Shown here: positions 37,496-46,640 of the stretch, one piece after another
Numbering within the stretch: the first letter of the stretch is position 1
How the letters are laid out: each line of letters begins with the position of its first letter
NCBI RefSeq assembly: GCF_030056735.1
Contig: NZ_JASHKN010000007.1
Span: forward strand, 124,001-188,000
Source: Rhodococcus sp. IEGM 1409
GTDB lineage: Bacteria > Actinomycetota > Actinomycetes > Mycobacteriales > Mycobacteriaceae
Direction: 5' to 3'
Length of the DNA stretch: 64,000 nt
Position numbers and translations under genes: made by a program
The notes under the pieces: generated by a model
The model's database searches: none
Told to the model about the DNA's origin: nothing
The model's input: the letters and a program-made list of their open reading frames with translations, nothing else

Positions 37496-38853
37496 TGGTC
37501 TTGTCCTAGCGGTTCTTCAGCGTCTCCGGGATCCGCCAACGGCTCAGTGGTCGTTGTGGTCGTCGTTGTCGTCGTGGTGGTGGTTGTGGTCGTCGGAGTG
37601 GTTGTTGTCGTGGTCGGAGTTGTCGTGGTGGTGGTGGTCGGCTCGGTCGTGGTTGTGGTCGGCCGAGTCGTCGTGGTGGTCGGCTCGGTGGTCGTCGTCG
37701 TCGGCCGAGTCGTTGTCGTGGTGGGCTTGGGCGTCGTCGTAGTCGGCAACGTCGTGGACGTGACGACGGGCGGCGTCGGGTCGCTCGGACCGTCGGTCGC
37801 GATCCAGACTCCGCCGATGATCAACGCCAACAAGATCAATCCACCTGCGGCCCACGCCACGGCTTTCTGCCCACTGGTCATTCCGCCGGCTGCCGCGTCG
37901 TCCGCAGCAGCTGCGCCCGTCGCCGGGCCCGCGTACGTCGGCGGCATGACCTGCGTGGCGCCCGTCGCCGGCAACGCGCTTGCGGCACCGGTGGCGAGCA
38001 GACCGGGCGGCGGTGGACGCCGACCCGCGCGGACAGCTGCGACGGCGTCGGCGAACTCGCCACCACTGGCGTAGCGGCCGGCCGGATCCTTGGCCAACGT
38101 GATGTCGATGAGCTCGCGGATGTTCGGCGGCAGGTCGTCCGGCATCGGCGCCGGGGTTTCCTGCACGTGCTTCATCGCGACGGTCAGGGCGCCGTCACCG
38201 GTGAACGGGCGTCGACCCGAAAGTGCTTCGTATCCGACGATTCCCAGCGAGTACACGTCACTCGCCGCGGTCGCGTCCTGACCGAGAGCCTGCTCGGGTG
38301 CGATGTACTGGGCAGTGCCCATCACCATTCCCGTGCGCGTGACAGGTGAGTTCTCGACGGCCTTGGCGATGCCGAAGTCCGTGATCTTCACCTGGCCCGT
38401 CGGCGTGATGAGGATGTTGCCCGGCTTCACGTCCCGGTGCACGACACCGGCGTCGTGTGCGACCTGGAGGGCGCGGCCGGTCTGCTCGAGCATGTCGAGG
38501 GCATGCGGAACCGCCAGGCGACCGACGCGCGCCAGGACGGCGTTGAGCGGTTCCCCGTTGACGAGTTCCATCACCAGGTACGCCGTGGAATCGCCCGAGC
38601 TGTCGCGGGTCTCGCCGTAGTCGTAGATTCCGGCGATACCGGGATGGTTGAGCTGCGCGGTGGTGCGGGCCTCGAAGCGGAAGCGCTCCAAGAACTCCGG
38701 ATCGGAAGAGAACTCGGACTTGAGTACCTTGACGGCGACGCGACGGTTGAGCCGGGAGTCGGTGGCTTCCCACACCTGACCCATCCCGCCGGTGGCGATG
38801 AGACGGATCAATCGGTAACGATCGGCGATCAAAGCGCCGTTGTTCAACGCCAC
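37492..38853 (-). CDS. pknA: Serine/threonine protein kinase PknA
   Basis: PknA is the second essential growth/division kinase of mycobacteria. The 453-residue product has the kinase domain at residues 13-275 with IATGGMGQV, Lys42, HRD at 139-141 and DFG at 159-161. A Pro/Ala-rich linker leads to a membrane helix at about 331-352. The extracellular tail is extraordinary: residues 366-436 are runs of Thr broken by Pro, Lys, Arg or Glu, ending in sixteen consecutive Thr. The gene lies 3 bp after pbpA and overlaps pknB by 4 bp. Confidence 0.96.
   Translation of the reverse strand: MALNNGALIADRYRLIRLIATGGMGQVWEATDSRLNRRVAVKVLKSEFSSDPEFLERFRFEARTTAQLNHPGIAGIYDYGETRDSSGDSTAYLVMELVNGEPLNAVLARVGRLAVPHALDMLEQTGRALQVAHDAGVVHRDVKPGNILITPTGQVKITDFGIAKAVENSPVTRTGMVMGTAQYIAPEQALGQDATAASDVYSLGIVGYEALSGRRPFTGDGALTVAMKHVQETPAPMPDDLPPNIRELIDITLAKDPAGRYASGGEFADAVAAVRAGRRPPPPGLLATGAASALPATGATQVMPPTYAGPATGAAAADDAAAGGMTSGQKAVAWAAGGLILLALIIGGVWIATDGPSDPTPPVVTSTTLPTTTTPKPTTTTTRPTTTTTEPTTTTTRPTTTTTEPTTTTTTTPTTTTTTPTTTTTTTTTTTTTTTTEPLADPGDAEEPLGQDQ
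37546..37758 (-). repeat. Thr-codon low-complexity tract in pknA
   Basis: About 210 bp of GTCGTGGT-type repeats (plus strand) encode the poly-Thr/Pro tail of PknA. The tract mixes several Thr codons with blocks such as TTTTTRP and TTTTTEP repeated, so it is a degenerate minisatellite rather than a pure microsatellite and may vary in length between strains. Confidence 0.9.
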
Positions 38854-38856
38854 GGT

Positions 38857-40323
38857 TCAGCCCCCTTGGATTCCGGCTGCGATGACTGCACGACCGATCG
38901 GCGCAGCAACCGAGCCACCGGTAGCGGCGAGTCCGCGGTCACCACCGTTCTCGACGATGACGGCCACGGCGACCGTCGGATTCTGCGCCGGTGCAAAAGC
39001 GATGTACCAGGCGTGCGGCGGGGTTTCCCGCGGGTTCACGCCGTGCTCGGCGGTACCGGTCTTGGACGCGATCTGAACCCCGGGGATCTTGCCGTCGCCG
39101 CCGGTGAAGTTCTCCGAGCCGATCATCAGATCAGTCAGCGTTGCCGCCACTGCCGGCGAGATCGCCTGACCCATCGACACCGGTGACGGCGTACTGAGAT
39201 CGGTCAGATCGGGTGCCTGCAACTGGGAGATCAGGTTGGGCTGCATCCGCACACCACCGTTGGCGACGGTCGCGGCGATCACTGCATTCTCGAGCGGGGT
39301 GACCGCAACGTCACGCTGGCCGATGCTGGTCTGGCCGAGGGCCGCGTCGTCGGAGATGTCGCCGACGGTGCTGTCCGCAACCGGCAGCGGGATCGCGGGA
39401 GTGTTGGGTCCGATGCCGAAAGCGCTGGCCTCGTCCTTGATGGCGTCCGCGCCGTCCTTGATACCCAGTTCGACGAAGGCCGTGTTGCACGAACGCGCAA
39501 ACGCTTCACGCAACGACGCCGTCGGATTGGGACCGCAGGTGCTGCCGTTGTAGTTCTCGAGGGTCGTATTGGTGCCGGGCAGCGTGATCTGCGGCGCCGC
39601 GGTCAGCTGGTCGTCCGGGGTCGCACCGTTGCCCAGAGCTGCGGCCGTGGTGAGCACCTTGAACGTCGAACCGGGAGGGTAGGTCTGCGAGATCGCGCGG
39701 TTGACCAGCGGATCGTTGGGATCGGCGTTGAGCTCGTCCCACGCCTTCGTGGTTTCGGCGCCGTCGTGGCTGGCAAGCAGGTTCGGGTCGTAGCTCGGGG
39801 TGCTGACCATTGTCAGGATGCGCCCGGTGCTCGGCTCGATGGCGACGACGGAACCGGTGTAGCCCTTGCTGGTCAACTGGTCGTAGGCCACCTGCTGCAT
39901 GGCCGGATTGAGCGTCGTGACGACGTTGCCGCCGCGCGGATCGCGTCCGGACACCAGGTCGAAGAAGCGCTGGCTGAACAGCCGGTTGTCCGAGCCGTTG
40001 AGAATCGGATCCTCGGTGCGCTCGAGGCCGGCGCTGCCGTACTGCATCGAGTAGAAGCCCGTGACCGGTGCGTACGGGTACGGATTCGGATACTGGCGCA
40101 GATACTTGTACCGGTCGTCGGTGGCCTGGGAGGCCGCCAGTACCTGTCCGGCCGCCGAGATCTGACCTCGCTGGCGTGAGTACTCGTCGAGCAGCACCCG
40201 TGAGTTGCGCGGGTCGGCTCGCAGGTCGTCAGCTTTGATGACCTGTACGTACGTGGCGTTGGCGAGGAGCGCGACGACCATCACCATGACGGCCATCGCG
40301 ACGCGGCGCAGTGGAGTGTTCAT
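38857..40323 (-). CDS. pbpA: Penicillin-binding protein PbpA (class B transpeptidase)
   Basis: PbpA cross-links peptidoglycan together with RodA. The 488-residue product has an N-terminal membrane anchor ([20 protein letters not shown]). The transpeptidase domain has the active-site Ser in GSTFKVLTT (S-x-x-K, near residue 221), the SxN motif as SCNTAFVE near residue 281, and KTGTAEHG near residue 423. The start overlaps the rodA stop by 4 bp. Its position between rodA and pknA matches mycobacteria. Confidence 0.96.
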   Translation of the reverse strand: MNTPLRRVAMAVMVMVVALLANATYVQVIKADDLRADPRNSRVLLDEYSRQRGQISAAGQVLAASQATDDRYKYLRQYPNPYPYAPVTGFYSMQYGSAGLERTEDPILNGSDNRLFSQRFFDLVSGRDPRGGNVVTTLNPAMQQVAYDQLTSKGYTGSVVAIEPSTGRILTMVSTPSYDPNLLASHDGAETTKAWDELNADPNDPLVNRAISQTYPPGSTFKVLTTAAALGNGATPDDQLTAAPQITLPGTNTTLENYNGSTCGPNPTASLREAFARSCNTAFVELGIKDGADAIKDEASAFGIGPNTPAIPLPVADSTVGDISDDAALGQTSIGQRDVAVTPLENAVIAATVANGGVRMQPNLISQLQAPDLTDLSTPSPVSMGQAISPAVAATLTDLMIGSENFTGGDGKIPGVQIASKTGTAEHGVNPRETPPHAWYIAFAPAQNPTVAVAVIVENGGDRGLAATGGSVAAPIGRAVIAAGIQGG

Positions 40324-41771
40324 ACGCGCGGCATCATCTCGGTATTGGCGTCAGCGATTGGGGGCGGGCCTTTCTTCTTCGTCACTACCGGCGCACGAGC
40401 CGCGTCCGAGATCCGGACGAGGATGGCCAGCAGTAGGTAGTTCGCGAGCAGCGACGAGCCGCCGTACGACATGAACGGTGTTGTCAGACCCGTCAGCGGG
40501 ATCAGCTTGGTGACGCCGCCGACGACGACGAAGATCTGGATCGCGATGGTGAACGACAGACCGGCGGCGAGCAGTTTGCCGAAGCTGTCGCGCACTGCCA
40601 GTGCCGTACGCAGGCCGCGCACGATGAGGAGCAGGAACAGCATCAGCACAGCGGCCAGGCCGATCAGGCCGAGCTCTTCGCCGATGGTCGCGATGATGAA
40701 GTCCGTCTTCGCGAACGGCACCTGGTTGGGCCGTCCACTGCCCAGACCTGTTCCGGCGATACCGCCGGTGGCCAGGCCGAACAGCGATTGCGAGATCTGA
40801 TAACCGGTATTGGCGTAGTCGCCGAGCGGGTCCAGCCAGGTGTCGACGCGGACGCGCACGTGTCCGAACATCTTGTAGGCGAAGAAGAATCCGATGGCGA
40901 GCAGTCCGCTGCCGATCACCAGCCAGCCCACACGTTCGGTCGCGATGTAGAGCATCACCAGCACGGTGCTGAAAAGCAGCAGCGACGTGCCGAGGTCGGT
41001 CTCGAAGACGAGCACGCCCACCGAGACGATCCAGGCGAGCAGGATCGGGCCGAGGTCGCGGGCACGCGGAAAGTCCATGCCCAGGAAGTGTTTACCGGCC
41101 GAGGTGAACAGGTCGCGCTTGGCGACGAGCACTGACGCGAAGAAGATGATGAGCAGGATCTTCGCGAACTCACCTGGCTGAATGCTGAATCCGGGCAGGC
41201 GAATCCAGATCTTTGCGCCGTTCACGCTCGAGAACTTCGCCGGCAGGATCGCGGGAATCGCCAGGAACACCAGGCCCGCAAGGCCGAGCGTGTAGCTGAA
41301 ACGCGCCATCAGGCGGTAGTCCTTCAAGAACACGAGCAGCAGCACAAAACCGGTGATCGCCAGTGCAGTCCACATGACCTGCTGGTTCGCATCCGGTGAC
41401 GGTGCCTCGACGCCGTTGTAGAGCGCTGTCTGTTCGTCGGCGAGGTCGAGTCGGTGGATGAGCACCAACCCCAGGCCGTTGAGCAGGGCGACGATCGGCA
41501 GTAGCAGCGGATCGGCGTACGGCGCATACCGCCGAATTGCCAAGTGCGCGATCAGGAACAAGCCCGTGTACGCGAGCGCGTACTTCGCCAGATCGAGAGT
41601 GATCTTCTGTTCCTGGCTCGCCTCGACGAGTAGGAGCGAGACCGTCGTGATGATGACGGCAAAGCCCAGGAGCAGTAGCTCCATGTTTCGGCGGGTCGAC
41701 TGGACCGGCGCCGGGGCAAAACCTCCGGGCGGACTCGGAAAAGCCGTCCCCGCAGCTGCGTTGGACGACAT
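40320..41771 (-). CDS. rodA: RodA/FtsW-family lipid II polymerase
   Basis: SEDS proteins polymerise lipid II into glycan strands. The 483-residue product has about twelve membrane segments and SEDS signatures: [21 protein letters not shown] near residue 195, [20 protein letters not shown] near 262, the ASTGYQ-like [20 protein letters not shown] near 330, and [21 protein letters not shown] near 440. Glu and Asp residues typical of the catalytic region are present. I choose ATG 41769-41771, whose bases overlap the pstP stop (ATGA); an ATG six codons upstream lies inside pstP. The polypeptide begins with a cytoplasmic Pro/Ala-rich stretch. Confidence 0.95.
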   Translation of the reverse strand: MSSNAAAGTAFPSPPGGFAPAPVQSTRRNMELLLLGFAVIITTVSLLLVEASQEQKITLDLAKYALAYTGLFLIAHLAIRRYAPYADPLLLPIVALLNGLGLVLIHRLDLADEQTALYNGVEAPSPDANQQVMWTALAITGFVLLLVFLKDYRLMARFSYTLGLAGLVFLAIPAILPAKFSSVNGAKIWIRLPGFSIQPGEFAKILLIIFFASVLVAKRDLFTSAGKHFLGMDFPRARDLGPILLAWIVSVGVLVFETDLGTSLLLFSTVLVMLYIATERVGWLVIGSGLLAIGFFFAYKMFGHVRVRVDTWLDPLGDYANTGYQISQSLFGLATGGIAGTGLGSGRPNQVPFAKTDFIIATIGEELGLIGLAAVLMLFLLLIVRGLRTALAVRDSFGKLLAAGLSFTIAIQIFVVVGGVTKLIPLTGLTTPFMSYGGSSLLANYLLLAILVRISDAARAPVVTKKKGPPPIADANTEMMPRV

Positions 41772-43195
41772 CAGTTGACCGTCCTGCAAGTCTGACCGGG
41801 AACTTCGGTCGGCGTAGGCGTAGTCGTGGGTGTCGCCGTTGTCGGCGCGGCCGGCTCCGCGGGCGGCGCAGGAGCCGGGGTGGTCTCCGGTGCAGGCGGG
41901 GGAGTGGGCGTTGCCGTCGTCGTCGGAACCGGCTCACATCGAGGCAGCAGATCGCCGCCGATGAGACGGATCATCTGGCTCTGCGCATCTTCACGCTTGC
42001 CGGACGGCAGCCCGGCGCGCACCTGTTCCTGCGCCGACGGCTGCAGATCGGCGACCTCGAGGATGTTGCAGTCGCTGGGAATCGCGTCGGGGGAGACGAG
42101 GGTGAGGACGTCGTCGTCGCCGACGCAGCCCACCAGGTCCGCGTCCTGCAGCGAGTAGCCGAGCACAGAACCGGGGATGCCGCGCAGCACCGTCACGCGG
42201 CCGTTGTCTTCGCCGACGTAGTAGTTGTTGCGGATGACGGCGCGGCCGATCACAGCTCCGACACCGACAAGCGCGATCAGCACCACGGCGAGGACCACCC
42301 ACCACAACCGGTTCCGCTTCTTCTTCGGTTCCGGTTCGGGCTGGGAGACAACTCGCTTGGGCGTCGCGCGCGGCGGGCGCATGGCTGCGGCGCGGCCGGC
42401 AGCGGTGTTGGGGGGAGGGGCGTCCTCTTCCTCTTCCGTCGACGCGGCGCCCGCGACGATGGGATGCGACTGGCCGTAGTCGAGGTCGATGACATCGGCG
42501 ACGACGACGGTGACGTTGTCGGGACCGCCGCTGCGCAGCGCCAATTCGATGAGACGATCGGCGCACTGCTCCTGCGAGCCCTCGCGCATCGTGTTCTCGA
42601 TGGTCTCGTCGCTGACCACGTCGGAGAGGCCGTCGGAGCAGAGCAGGTAACGATCGCCGGCGCGAGCTTCGCGCACGGTGAGCGTCGGCTCGATCTCGTT
42701 TCCGGTCAACGCCCGCATGATCAGGGATCGCTGCGGGTGCGTGTGTGCCTGCTCGGCGGTGATCCTGCCCTCGTCGACCAACGACTGAACGAACGTGTCG
42801 TCGCGGGTGATCTGCGTCAGATGGTCGTCACGCAGCAGGTAGGCGCGCGAGTCGCCGATGTGCACGAGACCGAGCTTGCTGCCGGAGAAGAGGATCGCGG
42901 TGAGCGTGGTGCCCATGCCGTCGAGTTCGGGTTCTTCCTCGACGTGATCGGCGATGGAATCGTTGCCCTCGCGGGTGGCTGCCTCGAGCTTGCCGAGCAG
43001 ATCCTCGCCGGGCTCGTCGTCGTCGAGATGCGCCAGGGCGGCAATCATCAACTGCGACGCGACCTCACCGGCAGCGTGTCCGCCCATACCGTCGGCCAAG
43101 GCCAGCAGGCGTGCACCGGCGTACACGGAATCTTCGTTGTTGGAGCGCACGAGACCGCGGTCGCTGCGCGCCGCGTAGCGGAGAACAAGGGTCAC
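41771..43195 (-). CDS. pstP: PP2C-type serine/threonine phosphatase PstP
   Basis: PstP reverses phosphorylation by PknA and PknB. The 474-residue product has an N-terminal PP2C domain (about 5-235) with metal-binding motifs [61 protein letters not shown] and [14 protein letters not shown] linker, a membrane helix near residues 297-318 ([21 protein letters not shown]) and an extracellular part ending in a Pro/Thr/Ala-rich tail follow. The start overlaps fhaB by 4 bp and the stop overlaps rodA, so the operon is tightly coupled. Confidence 0.97.
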   Translation of the reverse strand: MTLVLRYAARSDRGLVRSNNEDSVYAGARLLALADGMGGHAAGEVASQLMIAALAHLDDDEPGEDLLGKLEAATREGNDSIADHVEEEPELDGMGTTLTAILFSGSKLGLVHIGDSRAYLLRDDHLTQITRDDTFVQSLVDEGRITAEQAHTHPQRSLIMRALTGNEIEPTLTVREARAGDRYLLCSDGLSDVVSDETIENTMREGSQEQCADRLIELALRSGGPDNVTVVVADVIDLDYGQSHPIVAGAASTEEEEDAPPPNTAAGRAAAMRPPRATPKRVVSQPEPEPKKKRNRLWWVVLAVVLIALVGVGAVIGRAVIRNNYYVGEDNGRVTVLRGIPGSVLGYSLQDADLVGCVGDDDVLTLVSPDAIPSDCNILEVADLQPSAQEQVRAGLPSGKREDAQSQMIRLIGGDLLPRCEPVPTTTATPTPPPAPETTPAPAPPAEPAAPTTATPTTTPTPTEVPGQTCRTVN

Positions 43196-43656
43196 GGGCG
43201 TAGCTCGATTACCGTCTTGCCGACGCGAACCGGAGTGCCCAGCGGGACGCGCACCGCGGTCGTGACCTTGGCGCGGTCCAGATAGGTGCCGTTGGTTGAA
43301 CCGAGATCCTCGACGTACCAGTCGGCGCCACGCTGCGAGAGCCGCGCATGGCGCGTCGACGCGTAATCGTCGGTGAGAACGAGCGTCGAATCATCGGCGC
43401 GGCCGATCATGACGGGCTGAGAGCCGAGGGTGATGCGGGTACCGGCCAGAGCGCCCTGCGTGACCACCAGGTACCGAGGCACCTTCGCCTTGCCCAGCGA
43501 GGGAAGGACCTTTCCGGCGCGGGCGTACCGCGGCGGAACCCTGACCCCGGAGCCGGCATAGATGTCGGAGCGGAGAGTGCGGAGGACTGCCCAGACGAAC
43601 AGCCACAGTAGGAGCAGGAAGCCCGCCCGTGTGAGTTGCAGAATCAGGCCCTGCAC
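43192..43656 (-). CDS. fhaB: FHA-domain membrane protein FhaB/FipA
   Basis: The 154-residue protein has one N-terminal membrane helix (LQLTRAGFLLLLWLFVWAVL) and a C-terminal FHA domain that reads phospho-Thr (VMIGRADDSTLVLTDDYASTRHARLS, DLGSTNGTYLDRAKVT). In M. tuberculosis FipA/FhaB is phosphorylated by PknA and links FtsZ and FtsQ. I place the start at GTG 43654-43656, which is preceded by a near-perfect GAAGGAGG and aligns with VQGLVLQLTRAG of the mycobacterial protein; the frame is open for 24 codons upstream. It leads the operon ending in pknB. Confidence 0.95.
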   Translation of the reverse strand: MQGLILQLTRAGFLLLLWLFVWAVLRTLRSDIYAGSGVRVPPRYARAGKVLPSLGKAKVPRYLVVTQGALAGTRITLGSQPVMIGRADDSTLVLTDDYASTRHARLSQRGADWYVEDLGSTNGTYLDRAKVTTAVRVPLGTPVRVGKTVIELRP

Positions 43657-43677
43657 GGCTGTCCACCTCCTTCTATG

Positions 43678-43707
43678 GCTCGAGCCCCGCCGCAGCGGGG
43701 TTCGAGC
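43678..43707. repeat. Hairpin between fhaA and fhaB
   Basis: GCTCGAGCCCCGC at 43678-43690 pairs with GCGGGGTTCGAGC at 43695-43707 (one G-U). It sits in the 185-bp fhaA-fhaB spacer, just upstream of the fhaB ribosome binding site. There is no T-run, so attenuation or RNA stability is more likely than simple termination. Confidence 0.6.
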
Positions 43708-43841
43708 ATTGTCGACTGGCAGCATCATAGGGGGCTCTGGGCCCCGAAGATTACGATATGACAGCCGCGTGACGGCGGCGCGCCGACGGACCGCCGAATG
43801 TTCGATTGTTATCGGAAAAATCCTGGCGTCCGTTTCTCAGC

Positions 43842-45263
43842 TCAGAGAATGCGAACCAGAATCTCCGAGTGACCTGCACGAATGATGTCGCCGTCTGCCA
43901 GCTGCCAGTCCTGGACGGGTGCTCCGTTGACGGTGGTGCCGTTCGTGGATCCCAAATCGGACAGCATCGCGGTGCGGCCGTCCCAACGGATGTCGATGTG
44001 GCGACGTGAGACGCCGGTGTCCGGGAGGCGGAACTGAGCTTCCTGGCCGCGGCCGATGACATTGCTGCCGTCGCGAAGCTGGAAGTGGCGTCCGCTGCCG
44101 TCTTCGAGCTGCAGGGTCGCCGTCAGGCTCTGGGCCGTCGGTGCGTAACCGCCCTGCGGCTGGGCGTAGCCCTGCTGCGGGTAGGCCTGCGTCTGCTCGA
44201 AGTTGCCGCCCTGCTCGTAGCCGGCCTGCTCGTACGGCTGCTGTGTGTACGCCTGCTGGTCGTAGCCGCCCTGCTGGTAGTTCTGCTGGTCGTAGCTCGG
44301 CTGATCGTAGGACTGGCCGTTGTACGGCTGCTGGTAACCCTGCTGGTCGTAGCCGCCCTGCTGGTAGCCCTGTTGGTCGTACCCACCCTGGTACGCCTGC
44401 TGGCCGTAGCCCTGCTGGTCGTACGGCTGCTGCTGGTAGCCCTGCTGGTCGTAACCGCCGCCCTGCTGGTCATAGCCCTGCTGCTGGTCGTAACCGGCCT
44501 GCTCGTACGGCTGCTGCTGGTTCGGGTGCGCCTGCTGGTCGTAGCCACCCTGCTGCTGGTTGTAGCCCTGCTGGTCGTCGCCCGTGCGGTAACCGTCGCC
44601 GCGGTCGTAACCGTTCTGGTACGGCGCTTCCTGCCCCTGCGGAGCGGCGTAACCGCCGTCGTCGTGGGAGTACCCGTTCCGTGCCGGCTGCTGCGGTTCG
44701 GGCTGGCGACCCGCCGGTTCGCGGCTTGGTTCGTAGCCTGAGTTCTGCGTCATGGGGCCGGCTCCTGGTTGTGACGGGACTGGATTGGAAACAGGGGGAA
44801 CAATCGGTGCGGGTCGCTGAGGCGGCCGTTGTGGAGGCCGCGACGAAACCTGCGGAACATGCGACGGCGGCGATGCCTGCTCGGCGTCACCATCCGGGTC
44901 GACGGTTCCGCGGGTGCGGAACTGACCGGTGTGGAGCGTAGGCGAAGGCTCGAAGGTGACCGAGATGTCGCCGTACGTCTGCCAACCCTGATCGCGGATG
45001 AAATCCTGCAGGTGTCGGCTGAAAGCTTTTATCGTCAGTTCGCGATCGGCTGCCAACTCTTCGTGATCGGAGTTGTTGATGGTGATCACGTAGTTGTTGG
45101 GGGCGAGAAGGATTCCGCCGCCGAGGTGCTCGACGCGGTCACGTGCCTCCTGCTGCAGCGCCGCCTCTACTTCCTGCGGCACAACACCACCACCGAAGAC
45201 CCGCGCGAATGCGTCGCCGACAGCTCCTTGGAGCTTTCGTTCGAATCGCTGCACGATGCCCAT
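43842..45263 (-). CDS. fhaA: FHA-domain protein FhaA (DUF3662 plus FHA)
   Basis: The 473-residue protein has an N-terminal DUF3662 domain (MGIVQRFERKLQGAVGDAFARVFGG to about residue 125), a long low-complexity middle rich in Gln, Tyr and Gly (about 180-365, with units such as YDQQGYQQ), and a C-terminal FHA domain (about 380-473) with GSNVIGRGQEAQFRLPDTGVSRRHIDI and DLGSTNGTTVNG. In mycobacteria FhaA binds phosphorylated PknB and MviN. I choose ATG 45261-45263 after AGGAGGG. It is separated from fhaB by 185 bp and probably has its own promoter downstream of tRNA-Leu. Confidence 0.96.
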   Translation of the reverse strand: MGIVQRFERKLQGAVGDAFARVFGGGVVPQEVEAALQQEARDRVEHLGGGILLAPNNYVITINNSDHEELAADRELTIKAFSRHLQDFIRDQGWQTYGDISVTFEPSPTLHTGQFRTRGTVDPDGDAEQASPPSHVPQVSSRPPQRPPQRPAPIVPPVSNPVPSQPGAGPMTQNSGYEPSREPAGRQPEPQQPARNGYSHDDGGYAAPQGQEAPYQNGYDRGDGYRTGDDQQGYNQQQGGYDQQAHPNQQQPYEQAGYDQQQGYDQQGGGYDQQGYQQQPYDQQGYGQQAYQGGYDQQGYQQGGYDQQGYQQPYNGQSYDQPSYDQQNYQQGGYDQQAYTQQPYEQAGYEQGGNFEQTQAYPQQGYAQPQGGYAPTAQSLTATLQLEDGSGRHFQLRDGSNVIGRGQEAQFRLPDTGVSRRHIDIRWDGRTAMLSDLGSTNGTTVNGAPVQDWQLADGDIIRAGHSEILVRIL

Positions 45264-45517
45264 CGGGCCCTCCTCTCGCCTCGCATCTACGACGGCAAAA
45301 TGCTCGGCAAGTAGCGCCGGCACCGCCTTGTCGCGTGTCGTCCAAACTGCTGTACAGGTTCCACGGTACTGTCAAATGTCGCTTCGGCAGTACCTGGCCG
45401 CTGTTTCAGCATGGTATCGGTTCTGGGCTTTTGGGTGTTCGGTGTTCATCGATTCGTGCCCTGATCTGCACGAATAGAACTTTCAAAGTTTGTCGTGATA
45501 ATGTTTCGGCGTTGCTC

Positions 45518-45603
45518 GGGCGAGTGGCGGAATGGCAGACGCGCTGGCTTCAGGTGCCAGTGTCCTTCGGGACGTGGGGGTTCAAGTCCCCCTTCGCCCA
45601 CCA
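45518..45603 (+). tRNA. leuT: tRNA-Leu (CAG anticodon)
   Basis: The 86-nt class II tRNA has acceptor GGGCGAG/TTCGCCC, anticodon stem-loop CTGGCTTCAGGTGCCAG reading CAG, a variable arm (TGTCCTTCGGGACG) and T arm GGGGGTTCAAGTCCCCC; CCA is encoded. It sits divergent from fhaA, as in mycobacteria. Confidence 0.97.
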
Positions 45604-45607
45604 CAAG

Positions 45608-45647
45608 ACGAGGCTACAAACTCTAGCGAGTTTGTAGCCTCGTTTTT
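45608..45647. terminator. Terminator of tRNA-Leu
   Basis: A 16-bp perfect stem (ACGAGGCTACAAACTC at 45608-45623, complement at 45628-45643) with loop TAGC ends in T5. It also faces the convergent secreted-protein gene and could serve both strands. Confidence 0.94.
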
Positions 45648-45655
45648 GTTGTCGG

Positions 45656-45997
45656 CTAACTGGCCGCAGCCTGGATGAAGCTCAGAATGAAGTCCAATGC
45701 GGTGCCTGCAAAGGAGTCGTTGACTGGTTGAGTGGCCGCGGCGGGCGCAGTGATCTGAGGGTTCATCATCCCTGGCGGCAGTGTGCCGGGCGGGAGATTG
45801 ATGATGGCGTTGATGTCGTAGATGGTGTTGTCGGGGCCGTTGGTCACCGAGAACGAGATACTGCCGAGGTCGACGATCGGAGTGTCGGCTGATGCAGTAC
45901 CCACTGCGCTGCCGAAGGTGATCGCGGCAGCGAGTGCGCCGACACCGAGGGCCGCGGTGGTCCGGGACAAACGAGTAGGCGTTGCGGGTCCATTCAC
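45656..45997 (-). CDS. Small secreted protein, function unknown
   Basis: The 113-residue precursor has a signal peptide (LSRTTAALGVGALAAAITFGSAVGTASA, cleavage before DTPIVD near residue 38). A short mature part (DLGSISFSVTNGPDNTIYDINAIINLPPG) is followed by an Ala-rich C-terminus ending FILSFIQAAAS. I do not recognise a family. The GTG start at 45995-45997 is chosen because GGGAG lies 8 nt upstream and the signal peptide then begins near the start; the frame is open for 69 codons further. It lies between tRNA-Leu and the restriction system. Confidence 0.7.
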   Translation of the reverse strand: MNGPATPTRLSRTTAALGVGALAAAITFGSAVGTASADTPIVDLGSISFSVTNGPDNTIYDINAIINLPPGTLPPGMMNPQITAPAAATQPVNDSFAGTALDFILSFIQAAAS

Positions 45998-46640
45998 AGA
46001 TGTGCTCCCTTTCGTGGTGACAGCATCCGTGCGCGGGATGCCAAGCAGCCAGGAGATTGCAACCACTACCGAGGAAGATAACGGACATTCACCCCATGGC
46101 GGGGTGGTTCGGCACGAAGTGCTCCGTCCTTCTGGAGCTACCGGAATGGAGGTTGCCGGCGGACTGCTAGTGTCGGAATTCACAATGACGTGTCCGGTAG
46201 TCACCGCTTTGGTCGGTACGGCGGCTAAGAAGGATGCGGCACCAGTGGCATATTGAAGAATCGATTGGCGAGGTCAATGAAAATCGCCTCGGGCGGCTGC
46301 CGGATCTGCGGCCCCATCCATCGGTGCAAGTGGTTCGCCTGATTTCCCCTTGTCGTACAACTGTTTTCGAGGGCGGGGGCTCGCCTCGCTAATTTCCGGG
46401 TCAGACAACCGCCTCTAATGTCCGTTAAGCCGCTGACCGAGATCGGACGTCGAAGATCCAGCCTTCGGATGGCGACGCGGACCGGTTCATAGTAGGTCCG
46501 GTATCCGGAATATCACTGTCCGCCAAGGTTACTCAAACAGCATCGGGGTAGCGCAGCAAATCGCCGTCCGAACCTGGCCGTGGTCGCGGACAGAAGTAGG
46601 CCAGTCGAGCACCCGCACATCCTCTTCGGAGCGGGAGCAC
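45998..46640. other. Non-coding stretch before the restriction-modification genes
   Basis: About 640 bp carry no gene I can support; open frames here (for example 45822-46256, plus strand) are the shadow of the secreted-protein frame. It includes the promoter of the small secreted gene and the 3' side of hsdR. I saw no integrase, direct repeat or terminator that would mark an island edge. Confidence 0.6.

Noticed and set aside
37546-37758. Long plus-strand Val/Trp-rich frames over the pknA repeat
   Set aside because: They are the reverse reading of the Thr codons of PknA (GTGGT repeats) and have no start signals or domains.
44160-44740. CRISPR-like short repeats
   Set aside because: The repeated CTGCTGGTCGTA-type units are in frame and encode the Gln/Tyr/Gly repeats of FhaA; there are no constant spacers of equal length.
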